The notes: generated by a model not told the origin, from the sequence alone. Positions 38,219 to 46,770 are shown, counted from the first letter of the stretch. The stretch: DNA of 64,000 bases from Fidelibacterota bacterium (GCA_013204025.1 JABMOW010000104.1:54801-118800); one strand, 5' to 3'. Made by a program: numbers and translations.

Positions 38219-39982
38219 TTAATTTTGTGGCAGATGGATTGTGAACGTACTACCTTCACCAAAACGACTTTCAACGGAGACTGTCCCCAGGTGAACGTGA
38301 GCGATATGTTTGACAATGGATAATCCAAGTCCGGTGCCACCCTGCTTGCGACTGCGGCCTTTATCCACTCGATAGAAACGTTCGAATAAACGGGGGAGAT
38401 GCACGTCATCAATACCGCATCCCTGATCGCGGACAGATAGAAGGACTTCACCATCTTTGGTCTTAAGTGAAACGGTAATGTCAGTTCCTTCTTCGCTATA
38501 TTTGAGAGCATTATCGATAAGATTCACAACCGCCTGCTGGATCAAACTGGTATTGATGCGAGCCGATATACATTCATCCGCCATCACGGATAACCGAATA
38601 TTTTTCTGCTCTGCCTGCATATGACTGTCTTGGATAGCAAGATCAATGATTGGTTTCAAAGGTGTTGCATCCAACGCAATGTCTTCATTTTCTTCCTGTT
38701 GTTCGATCTGAGATAATTCCAATAAATCATTAACAATCGCATTTAATCGATCTGACTGCCGAACAACGATCTCAAGAAATTTTTTCGCGTCTGGTGAATT
38801 GAGCAGGTCAGCTTCCATCAGGGTATCGGCGGAACCTTTAATTGACGTAATAGGTGTTTTCAGCTCATGGGAAACATTTGCAACGAAGTCTCTGCGCATA
38901 TTTTCCAGACGTTTCAGTTGAGTGATATCATCAAAGACGATCAATGCACCGATGCGCTTCCCTTCCGAATTATTGAGGACTGTTCCCTGTGTTTTGAGAT
39001 ATTTTTCGGTAGAATCGGAAAAAATAAGTTCTTTTTCCACATAGGCATTATCAGATAAAACCTGTCTGATAAATTGGATAAACCCTGTATTTCTTATTAC
39101 TTCGTGGACGGCTTTACCGATCACCTTCGTTTCGGTTATTTGGAATAATTCTGCCGCTGCGTTGTTTAGGCTCAAAATGCATTCTTGGGTGTCGACGGCT
39201 AGAACACCCTCAACCATGCTGGAGAGAACGGCATCCCGTTCATTTCTCTCATTTAGGATAGTTTTTATTCGTCCATCCAACTGAGAAGCCATGCGGTTCA
39301 ATGAGTCGGCAAGTCCACCGATTTCCTCCGTTTCGTAAATGGTCAATCGATTGGAAAAATCTCCACTTGCGAACCGTTCTGCGCCTTCCTGCATTTGTTT
39401 CAAAGGAAAGGCGATTCGTCGCGAAACCACTAAACTGATGGCGGAAACGATTAAAATGATGATCACCCCTCCAAAAAGAACCTTCCTTCGGATTTCGTCT
39501 ATCGTCAGTTGAAGAAATGTGATTGGGAATGAACTGCGAACAATGATGGGAGTGCTGCCAATAGTCACAGGGATTGCCAGGTATAACATGTCTTGTCCCA
39601 GCGTAAAACTGTATCGTTTTGCGGTCCCAATGCCCTCACGTAATGCGGCATGCACTTCGGGGCGTGTACCGTGATTATCCATGGTCGCCGGACTCTCTTC
39701 AGAATCCCCCAGCACGTTACCGTTTTGAGCAATAAGGGTGATGCGAGTATCGGTCAATTGACCGAGTTTGATACATAACTCGGTTAGCTCATCCATATTG
39801 GTTAATAGTGATTCGGAAACGACTTCACTTACCAGTAGCGCACGGGAGCGGAGTTCTTTCGTTTTTTCCTGATAGTAAAAATCATCAATCGTATGAATCG
39901 CCAACCAAGCTAAGACAAAAACCGCCACAACGGTGATGACCAGATAGGTGGGGAAGAGTTGATATATCAGTTTTTTAGGCAA
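38219..39982 (-). CDS. phoR: PhoR-type sensor histidine kinase
   Basis: 588 aa if translation starts at the TTG at 39982, just after the phoB stop; longer in-frame starts overlap phoB by up to 92 bases. Two membrane segments (about 8-30 and 150-175) enclose a periplasmic sensor domain, then HAMP, PAS, HisKA with phosphoacceptor in NVSHELKTPITSIKG, and HATPase with GTGLGLSIVKHI. E. coli PhoR lacks a large periplasmic domain, so this is the PhoR/WalK/YycG-like extended form. Pairing with PhoB and location in the pst region support PhoR. Confidence 0.88.
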   Translation of the reverse strand: MPKKLIYQLFPTYLVITVVAVFVLAWLAIHTIDDFYYQEKTKELRSRALLVSEVVSESLLTNMDELTELCIKLGQLTDTRITLIAQNGNVLGDSEESPATMDNHGTRPEVHAALREGIGTAKRYSFTLGQDMLYLAIPVTIGSTPIIVRSSFPITFLQLTIDEIRRKVLFGGVIIILIVSAISLVVSRRIAFPLKQMQEGAERFASGDFSNRLTIYETEEIGGLADSLNRMASQLDGRIKTILNERNERDAVLSSMVEGVLAVDTQECILSLNNAAAELFQITETKVIGKAVHEVIRNTGFIQFIRQVLSDNAYVEKELIFSDSTEKYLKTQGTVLNNSEGKRIGALIVFDDITQLKRLENMRRDFVANVSHELKTPITSIKGSADTLMEADLLNSPDAKKFLEIVVRQSDRLNAIVNDLLELSQIEQQEENEDIALDATPLKPIIDLAIQDSHMQAEQKNIRLSVMADECISARINTSLIQQAVVNLIDNALKYSEEGTDITVSLKTKDGEVLLSVRDQGCGIDDVHLPRLFERFYRVDKGRSRKQGGTGLGLSIVKHIAHVHLGTVSVESRFGEGSTFTIHLPQN

Positions 39983-39989
39983 TGATCTG

Positions 39990-40700
39990 TCAGTATGTTT
40001 TCTCGCTGAACCGATATCCAACGCCACGAATGGTTTCAATATATTTTCCAGCGGACCCCAGTTTTTTGCGCAAGCCCACAAATTGAAAATCTACCGAACG
40101 TTCGGTCACAAAATAATTATCGCCTCGAACGGCATCAATAATCTGATTTCGCGTAAAAACAAGCCCTGGATGACTCATAAGCAGATGAAGGATTTGAAAT
40201 TCTGAAAACGTCAGATCAAGAGGGTTATCCTCAACCCTCACTTCCCTTCGCTTGGGGTCAATAGCCAAGGATTCCCGAACGATCGTCTCATCATCAGTAC
40301 CGGGAGCTTCAGATTGACGCCGTAAAAGAGCCTGGATGCGTGCAATCAGGACGGACATACTGAATGGTTTGGTCACATAGTCATCTGCTCCCAATTCCAA
40401 ACCATGTACAATATCCGATTCATCCCCTTTTGCCGTCAGCATCAAAATAGGGATTTGAGAAGTTGTAGTATCATTTTTGAGAATCCGGCAAACATCCAAC
40501 CCATCGATCTCGGGCAGCATCAAATCAAGCACCAATAGATCTGGTGCCTCGGTACGAATATGTTTTAATGCTTTTTCGCCGCTATCCACACAGGTAACTC
40601 GGAATCCTTTTTTCTCCACATTATATCGAATCAGCTCAAGGATATCTTCTTCGTCATCCACGACCAAAATATGTCTGTCGGTTGAAATTGACTTATTCAT
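39990..40700 (-). CDS. phoB: PhoB-type response regulator
   Basis: 236 aa OmpR-family regulator. Receiver domain with acidic pocket VVDDEEDI, phosphoacceptor Asp in LLVLDLMLPEIDG and Lys in VTKPFSM; C-terminal winged helix with SVDFQFVGLRKKLG and RGVGYRF. The promoter carries a Pho box whose -10 lies six bases from the ATG, so the messenger may begin at or next to the start codon, and no ribosome site is seen. Autoregulation follows. Confidence 0.93.
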   Translation of the reverse strand: MNKSISTDRHILVVDDEEDILELIRYNVEKKGFRVTCVDSGEKALKHIRTEAPDLLVLDLMLPEIDGLDVCRILKNDTTTSQIPILMLTAKGDESDIVHGLELGADDYVTKPFSMSVLIARIQALLRRQSEAPGTDDETIVRESLAIDPKRREVRVEDNPLDLTFSEFQILHLLMSHPGLVFTRNQIIDAVRGDNYFVTERSVDFQFVGLRKKLGSAGKYIETIRGVGYRFSEKTY

Positions 40701-40706
40701 TGGGGA

Positions 40707-40741
40707 AAGTTAATCTTTTTCTATTAGAAATGTGTTAGAAT
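40707..40741 (-). promoter_or_regulatory. Pho box and -10 element of phoBR
   Basis: Minus strand: TTCTAAC, 4 bases, TTCTAAT (40723-40741), exactly 10 bases, TAACTT (40707-40712), six bases, ATG of phoB. It defines the autoregulatory loop of the regulon. Confidence 0.72.
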
Positions 40742-40763
40742 TTCGATCGGTGTCTATGATAAT

Positions 40764-41183
40764 TCAATTATTGACCTTTATACGAATCAGGGTTTGGATA
40801 TCCTGTATATGGGATCGTTCTGACACCATGAATGATAAACCTCTGCCTTCAAGATATTTTTTTGCAGACAGTAATTCATTTTTCAAGACATCCGGAATAT
40901 CACTTTTTTCGACTTCAGACACCGCTTTATCACCGAAAATAAACACTATTTTGAAGCAGTCTTTTTCTGGGATAATAAAGCATAGATTCCGTTTCTTTAG
41001 CAGTAGCTTCAATTGCCATCCATAGTTCTTGCCGTAGAATTTCCATTCTTCGGTGATTACTCCGAACTGTTCTGTGATGTGTAAGATTACGTTTTTCAGA
41101 GCGGGATAGCTTTTCCCAAGTGTATTTTTCAGCGATGATTCCTCAGGGGGTTGGTCTTTCTGGTTAAAGATTAGGTCTGACAT
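40764..41183 (-). CDS. DUF3788-like protein
   Basis: 139 aa, cytosolic. The centre reads EEWKFYGKNYGWQLKL followed by an IIPEKDCFKIVFIFGDKA strand pair, matching small DUF3788/DUF1801-type proteins of unknown function. Upstream of phoB in the same direction, but its product bears no visible link to phosphate. Confidence 0.65.
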   Translation of the reverse strand: MSDLIFNQKDQPPEESSLKNTLGKSYPALKNVILHITEQFGVITEEWKFYGKNYGWQLKLLLKKRNLCFIIPEKDCFKIVFIFGDKAVSEVEKSDIPDVLKNELLSAKKYLEGRGLSFMVSERSHIQDIQTLIRIKVNN

Positions 41184-41378
41184 ATTTTTCTCCTCTAAAC
41201 TTGACCAAATTTATACGTCTGCATGTCTTGTGACAAAAGGAATTCAGAAATTCAAGTAATTCCCGGGTTTCAAAATTTAACGGTTTTATTTTGACAGTAT
41301 TTATATTTCTCCAAGTCACAGGTCAACCACGGGACATGCGCTGATACTTGGAATCAAAATTACTATAACCCCGCATTT

Positions 41379-41419
41379 TAAAAAAAAGGGAAGTCCGCCT
41401 GATGACGAACTTCCCTTTA
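41379..41419 (-). terminator. Rho-independent terminator of the 889-aa protein gene
   Basis: AAAGGGAAGTTCG and its near-complement CGGACTTCCCTTT form a stem around an 8-base loop, followed on the minus strand by eight T. It closes the ECF-controlled locus. The rest of the 41184-41484 gap shows nothing else. Confidence 0.85.
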
Positions 41420-41484
41420 GACTTCCACTTGTCAATAATGTCCCGAATCATTCTTCAGGATATTGACTAAAGAGAGATGGCGCT

Positions 41485-44154
41485 CTATTTCATTAACATG
41501 ATTTTTTGTATCTGACGATAATTCTCTGATTCGAACTGAACCAGATACATACCCGTTGCGATGTCTCCAGCATTCCAGATTACCGCATGAGTACCCGCTG
41601 AGTAAACCTCGTTCACCAGTTCATCCACCAGACGCCCTGATACGTCATAGATCCGAAGTGAGATTCTGCTGTCAACCGGTACTTCGAACTGTAGTGTGGT
41701 TGAAGGATTGAATGGGTTTGGGAACGCTGAATGCAGAGCGAAATCAGTGGGAATTACTGAATCACCGAATGAGATCGCTTCTCCATTGCCATTTGAGAGG
41801 AGCAGCGTTTCAATGTTCAATTCGCCCGTGTAATTCAGGGTAATCGTGCCATTCAGAGGTTCTCCGGTCGTGAAGCCGACCATTATACCAGATACAGTTT
41901 TGACCTGCCAATCATCTGGAAATTCCAGTTCAGTCATGGTGCCAACTCCGCTTGTGTGGAGTTCAATACCGGCTAGATTTTCACCAGTAATTGTGATCCT
42001 GGAAGTTCCTATGTTCACAGTAGCAACTCCATCTGTTGCCCTGCCCACAGGACTATTCAGAATTATATTGATCAGCGAGACCACATCAAAGATATTGAAG
42101 ATACCGTCATTGTTGAGGTCCCCGAAAGCAAGCTGATCATCTGTAGGCGGAGTCTCTGGATGAAGGATGAAATTTACCATAAATAGAACGTCAATGACAT
42201 TGACTTCTGCATCCATATTCACATCGCCGGGGAGCCCTGAAGCGGCTGCGAGATCCAACTGTGCTTCAGTTGCAAAAACCGGTGGAAGATTACCAGATTG
42301 TTCTGGGATGAAGGGAATACCGTCGTTATCTGAATCTCCACCTGCTTCGCCTGTCGCCTCACCTTCAGACAACTGCATTGCATCGGCGATAGTACTGAAA
42401 TACCGGGTATAAATAGCTGGTGCTTCACCATGACCACCTACAATGGCCGCTTCTCTTAAAGCGCCGGCAACGATGGCAAAATTATATGGTGTGTAGGTTC
42501 CTATCCCGTTTCCCTCTACCGTTCTAAAAGAAAGGGCAGCAGGAACGTAGAAATTGTCTATCAAATAGCTGTAAGCGACGTCTGCAGCAGCGAGATAGTT
42601 CTCATTGCCAGTTGCTTCAAATGCAGCATATAATCCTCTGATAGCAGCGGCCTGGGATTCAACTAATTTGGCAGAAGTATCTGCACCAATTCCAAGTGTA
42701 AAGGCGTTATAATATCCGCCATTGGTATCCTGGAGATTATTCACAAGAAAATCAGCCTGAGACGTAAGGGCATCAAAAGCCATGCCTTCTAATGGCGTAC
42801 CAGAAAATTCTTCAATTACCTGCTTGAAGATAGCCAGCAGATATCCTGCGTTCACGGTGCTAATCACATCCCCGGGAGCAGGCATTCCACCTGCAAGACC
42901 AGATTCATCCACAAATGTCCCGGTTTCACCATTATAATGCAAAGCGAAAAGATTCTGCACAAGCACTTTACTGACGCCTTTCATGAGGTCAAAAGGACCC
43001 GGCGCACCCGTTTGCGTCATGTCTGCAGGAAACGGATCATTATCAAAAACAGAATGATAAGCTAAATGGGCTCCATCACTGGAGTTGTCGGGGTCCATCA
43101 TATTTTTGAAATTGACGGTTCCCCACAGTAAGGATACCTGATCAAATAACTGGCTACTTGCATCAGTAACTGTGAAAGTATCAGGTTGAGGTGGGAGCAT
43201 TGGATGAACACTGGTTTCAGTAACGGCAATTTTATGAGGAATAAATTTTATACCTGTCATGGGATCGTAAGTCATAGGGTCTATCATTCCCAATGTCGAA
43301 CCGTCATAAGCCAATTGAGTAATGATAAACTTAACTTTGTTAATTGCCTCTGCCGTGAGGACCATTCCAATAAATCCGTCTAAGCCATCTCCACCGAAGT
43401 AAACATTATTATCCGGGTCAAACTCAAATCCACCGTCGAAGTCTGGTGAAGCAAAACCATCGGGGTCAATACCGTTATCATCCGCATCATGGAAAGCGCT
43501 GAGCATGTCCTGAGCCCAGAGATATTGTTTCATCAAAGTTTGTCCCAGGGCTGCGGGATTTAGCGTTTTATCCATGAGAGATCTGTCCCAACGTAGGGTA
43601 GAAAAGTCCGCCCAAGCAAAATTATCTGCATCGATGGATTGGGGTAGATGGGGGTTACCAGAGATGAATTCGGCGAACTGCGGCCAGGGATTACCCGGAG
43701 CTGCATGATTGGTGAGCATTGAAAAGTGCATGATATTTTTCATCAACTCATCGTCTTCGTTGAATCCGTTTGACATGCCCATGGTGTACATCCCGTCAAA
43801 ATTGGGGTCCGTTTCCATAGCAGCCATCTGGCTGATAACAGGCGCCCACATCATGTGTAGTCCCATCCCAGAACGGGAAATGATAGTTCCCAACTGATAC
43901 CGGGAGTATTCATAGTTTTCTATACCCAGTGTGTAAGAAATGGAGTCCGGGAAGTCTCCAACGAAAGGATCCAGGTTATCCAAATCGTACCCAAGCGCTT
44001 CAGCAAATGGTTCTCCGCTCTCATTAATTTCATTGGCGAGGAGCATCTGGTCAGCGGTGTAGTAGGTATCTGTGTTTGTAATTTGCACTTGTGCTGCCAG
44101 CAACAGCGGCAACGTCAAGAGTGAGGTGATAAAAAGTTTATAACTTTTTTCCAT
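41485..44154 (-). CDS. Large secreted protein with helical-toroid-like region, dockerin repeats and T9SS type A domain
   Basis: 889 aa. Signal peptide (about 1-21, ending LLAAQ). The central region (about 90-600) is helical; residues about 470-600 contain repeats like NGGYYNAFTLG and AYSYLIDNFY that resemble alpha/alpha-toroid proteins, but no active site could be assigned. Two dockerin-type EF-hands lie at about 650-710 (DVNMDAEVNVIDVL, DLNNDGIFNIFDVV) and a sorting domain from about 810 (FPNPFNPSTT) ends in QKIMLMK. An AAGGA ribosome site and ECF promoter A precede it. Function unknown; coregulation with redox genes is the main clue. Confidence 0.88.
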   Translation of the reverse strand: MEKSYKLFITSLLTLPLLLAAQVQITNTDTYYTADQMLLANEINESGEPFAEALGYDLDNLDPFVGDFPDSISYTLGIENYEYSRYQLGTIISRSGMGLHMMWAPVISQMAAMETDPNFDGMYTMGMSNGFNEDDELMKNIMHFSMLTNHAAPGNPWPQFAEFISGNPHLPQSIDADNFAWADFSTLRWDRSLMDKTLNPAALGQTLMKQYLWAQDMLSAFHDADDNGIDPDGFASPDFDGGFEFDPDNNVYFGGDGLDGFIGMVLTAEAINKVKFIITQLAYDGSTLGMIDPMTYDPMTGIKFIPHKIAVTETSVHPMLPPQPDTFTVTDASSQLFDQVSLLWGTVNFKNMMDPDNSSDGAHLAYHSVFDNDPFPADMTQTGAPGPFDLMKGVSKVLVQNLFALHYNGETGTFVDESGLAGGMPAPGDVISTVNAGYLLAIFKQVIEEFSGTPLEGMAFDALTSQADFLVNNLQDTNGGYYNAFTLGIGADTSAKLVESQAAAIRGLYAAFEATGNENYLAAADVAYSYLIDNFYVPAALSFRTVEGNGIGTYTPYNFAIVAGALREAAIVGGHGEAPAIYTRYFSTIADAMQLSEGEATGEAGGDSDNDGIPFIPEQSGNLPPVFATEAQLDLAAASGLPGDVNMDAEVNVIDVLFMVNFILHPETPPTDDQLAFGDLNNDGIFNIFDVVSLINIILNSPVGRATDGVATVNIGTSRITITGENLAGIELHTSGVGTMTELEFPDDWQVKTVSGIMVGFTTGEPLNGTITLNYTGELNIETLLLSNGNGEAISFGDSVIPTDFALHSAFPNPFNPSTTLQFEVPVDSRISLRIYDVSGRLVDELVNEVYSAGTHAVIWNAGDIATGMYLVQFESENYRQIQKIMLMK

Positions 44155-44192
44155 TTTATTATTCCTTTATTTATTTAGTCAATTATTATAAA

Positions 44193-44247
44193 GAGGCACT
44201 GCCTCATTTCTAACTGATTAGTCGTAGGAAATGGAAAATCCTGACAA
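44193..44247 (-). promoter_or_regulatory. ECF-type promoter A with 5'-leader palindrome (889-aa protein gene)
   Basis: Minus strand: TTTTGTCAGGAT (-35 region, TGTCA at 44242-44246), 17-base spacer, CGACTAA (-10 region, 44218-44224). Thirteen bases further on is GAGGCAGTGCCTC (44193-44205), a perfect palindrome placed at the expected start of the messenger. Spacer and flanks closely match promoters B, C and D. Confidence 0.8.
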
Positions 44248-44274
44248 AATTATTTACAATCTTTTATTGGAGTA

Positions 44275-44513
44275 TTTTCTGCCCGTCACTGATCCGGGAT
44301 GTGGCAGCCCCGTTTGCAACAAGACTTAACGATATTACAGTTGCCGTTCAGCTAACGATTCCACCTGTTGGGTGTGTAGGGGACTTGATTTCGACGAGCT
44401 TTGTCAGGGAGCACTCCTAAGCAAAGACTACCCACCGGGTGCATAACAAAACGAGCCACCGGCTGGAAGCAGATGACTCGTTACACTTTATCCCAGTGAA
44501 GGAGAAGAAGTGA
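44275..44513. other. GC-richer, hairpin-rich block between two ECF transcription units
   Basis: Begins with a 17-bp box (CAGTGACGGGCAGAAAA on the minus strand, 44275-44291) repeated exactly at 46684-46700. The remainder is richer in GC than its surroundings and can fold: CTTTG...CAAAG around AGGGAG-CA-CTCCT near 44400-44430, and ACGAG...CTCGT at about 44449-44482, which may terminate the upstream gene. No coding sequence recognised. Confidence 0.5.
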
Positions 44514-46404
44514 TTAACCCAGTATTAACTCGACTAATTGAATGATGTCCAGGATATCAATGACTCCGCTGTCATCTAGGTCACCAGCGCATAAGGTAGC
44601 ATAATCAGGATCTACTCCCGAGAGAATGATCTGTACAATAGTTACAATATCCAGCACATCAATCAGACCGTCGTCAGTAATTTCACCGGGTATGCAGTTT
44701 TGTGCGGAAATGAGTAATTCTTGTACCAGCAGACTCATTGCATCTCCATCGTATTCGTTATTTGCATATTGCACAATTCCCTGCTGATCGATGATGAAGT
44801 CTCTTGGAAACGGTGATATCCCACCAGGGATATAAAACTGATTATAAACCGACCAAGTGTCCTGTAACAAAGGGTACGTGAGACCATTGTCAATGCCAAA
44901 CTGTTGAATAGCGTCCACAGGTTGATTTGCAATGCCCACAACGATAAGGTCCTCTGTAGAAAATGGTTGCCAGATTGTAGCTTGAATGTCCGATAACTCC
45001 GGAGCACACACAGGTCACCAAGGTGCAAAAAATGCAATTACCACTACTTTCCCCAACTGATTGCTCAAATTGAATATACCTGAACCGTTGGCGACTATGG
45101 GAAGTGAGAAATCCGGTGGAGATTCTCCAACATTGATCCCGGTGTAATTACCAGTCAATTGAATACCCACGATCCCTTCATCAGGATCGTTAGTTTGAAA
45201 ATTATAAACGCCAGATGCATTTGGACTATTCCCGGTGTATACCACATCTAGCGAATAATTATGATATGGAACCAAGGGTTCCAGTTGGGTCTCTGCAGAA
45301 AAATCTTCGTGAGTAATATACGTCCAGTCGAATTCAAGTATATTGCTTCCGTTATTGGCAAGTTCAATAGTAATTGTATCGCTTTCTCCCTCTTCCATAA
45401 ATGGAAAATTGATTTCTCGAATACTCAGATCAATATCAGGTCCATCAACCGGTCCAAAATCAAATACCTGCAGATATCGCCATTCTGCTGAGTAAGATAA
45501 CATCACCGTTCGCTTCGGCAGCCATCACTCTTCCCCCGGTATTCTTAAATCCGACCTTTTCCAAGGCGGTTCCATTCCACTCCAAAACTTCCAGATCATC
45601 CCAATCAGAGACAGCGACTCGGTCATTTCCCATCAAACCAATACGGGAAGCAAACCCTGTAGTATTGTAATTTGCAATTAACTGGGGTGCAACAGGCTCA
45701 CTGATATCGAATAAATCAACTCCGGCATTACCAACCGCCACAAAAAGTCTCCCATTTTGCATCCTCACATCTTTGGCTGCTCCTGAAGTTCCAACAGTAG
45801 TTAAAAGTATGGGGTTTTCCGGATCCTGAAAATCAATTACAGAAACACCTGCTTCTCCATCTGCGACGTACGCCAGCTCTCCATTGAGAGCAGTCGCCCA
45901 TGCATTTTCGGTGGTTACCTGCGACAGGAATTCAGGCTCCTGATGATTTGTAATATCATAAAATAGTACTCCACTTGTGTGTGCTGATACCAATAGAGTT
46001 GTGCTGTTTGCCCGTATATGCTCGTATGAAAAGGGATCGGATGTACCGATGTATGTTATTATATATGGATTAGATGCGTCGGATAGACTGACAATCACCA
46101 TGCCGTCTGCCCGGCCTGACCCGTATGCAACCAAACCCTTAATCTCCCAGTTATATGCCCGGTTGTATTCAAATTCCGGAATGGATATGCTGGAGATCTG
46201 AACCGGGGAAAGTGGATCACTCACGTTAAAAATAGCGGTTCCACCCAGACCACCTGGGATCATCATGATGTTTCCAGCAATTTCCACATCAAGCAATTCA
46301 TGATTCGAAGGGTCAATGCGATTCGCCAGTGTGAGATTTTTCCCGAACATGGGTTGCATAATCATCAAAGTAAGTGATATCTGAAGTAAGTTTTTGAACC
46401 TCAT
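44514..46404 (-). CDS. Secreted LVIVD-propeller / Ig-like / thioredoxin / dockerin protein with in-frame UGA (candidate selenoprotein) and one frameshift
   Basis: Three minus-strand reading segments form one protein of about 630 aa. Segment 1 (46404 to about 45495): signal peptide and LVIVD-type beta-propeller repeats. Segment 2 (about 45494-45018): end of propeller (SAEWRYLQVFDFG), then an Ig-like DUF1573/ASH domain and a redoxin domain reading VVVIAFFAPW. A UGA at 45015-45017 follows, then PVCAPEL and the rest of the thioredoxin fold, and a C-terminal dockerin pair ending ELILG. UGA therefore replaces the first Cys of WCPVC. Removing one A of the AA at 45494-45495 restores DVIYSAEWRY between segments 1 and 2. 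ECF promoter B and an AAGGAG site precede it. Selenoprotein with a sequencing error, or a decaying gene, are the alternatives. Confidence 0.75.
44986..45017 (-). promoter_or_regulatory. UGA codon with downstream hairpin (candidate bacterial SECIS)
   Basis: UGA at 45015-45017. Fifteen bases downstream in the messenger is the apical loop GAGUUAU, closed by UCCG/CGGA and, beyond a single bulged C, GUG/CAU (44986-45007). Bacterial SECIS elements lie within the coding region directly after UGA and have a G at the start of the loop. The stem is short and the distance is at the low end, so this is tentative. Confidence 0.45.
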
Positions 46405-46630
46405 ATTTTTAACTCCTTATCTATTTCCAAAACCAGAATCAATTACCTGACCCGGTACTCTATTTCTATACGTTTTCATAATTGATCTCTTGAAACCCAT
46501 CGGTCTCGATGGCAGTTTCACAAATCTCAAAAAAAAATTCTTTAGACCAATAGATTGTGATTAACCCAGAGTTTCCAACCCTGAATGTAACCTGGGAGAG
46601 AAAGGTCTGGTAAACAACATTTCTAACAGA

Positions 46631-46660
46631 CTAGTCGTTGAAATGGGAAATCCTGACAAA
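46631..46660 (-). promoter_or_regulatory. ECF-type promoter B (propeller-thioredoxin gene)
   Basis: Minus strand: TTTTTGTCAGGAT, 16-base spacer, CGACTAG (TGTCA at 46654-46658, CGACT at 46633-46637). The exact 17-bp upstream box at 46684-46700 is shared with promoter A. It lacks the GAGG palindrome of A, C and D. The leader to the ATG at 46404 is about 220 bases and holds a CCATCG/CGATGG hairpin (46497-46513) and a 20-codon reading frame ending at the ribosome site (46417-46479). Nothing else is seen in the 46405-46770 gap. Confidence 0.78.
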
Positions 46661-46770
46661 AATTATTTTTATTTTTTTAAGCGTTTTCTGCCCGTCACTG
46701 TTTTGTGATAAAACTTGACGGCAAATTGTTGCGGGAAAATGAAAAATGACCTAGAGAGTAGCTAAACGGA

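Noticed and set aside
44375-44515. tmRNA-like 5' end (GGGGACTTGATTTCGACG)
   Set aside because: No tRNA-like 3' half with GGTTCGAATCC, no tag reading frame, and the block is shorter than any tmRNA before the next gene begins.
32843-46404. Dockerin repeats as evidence of a cellulosome
   Set aside because: No cohesin, scaffoldin or glycoside hydrolase gene is present in the window.
44510-46569. 13-bp match GTGATTAACCCAG at 44510-44522 and 46557-46569
   Set aside because: The two copies lie at unrelated positions relative to the promoters, and the match is short enough for chance.
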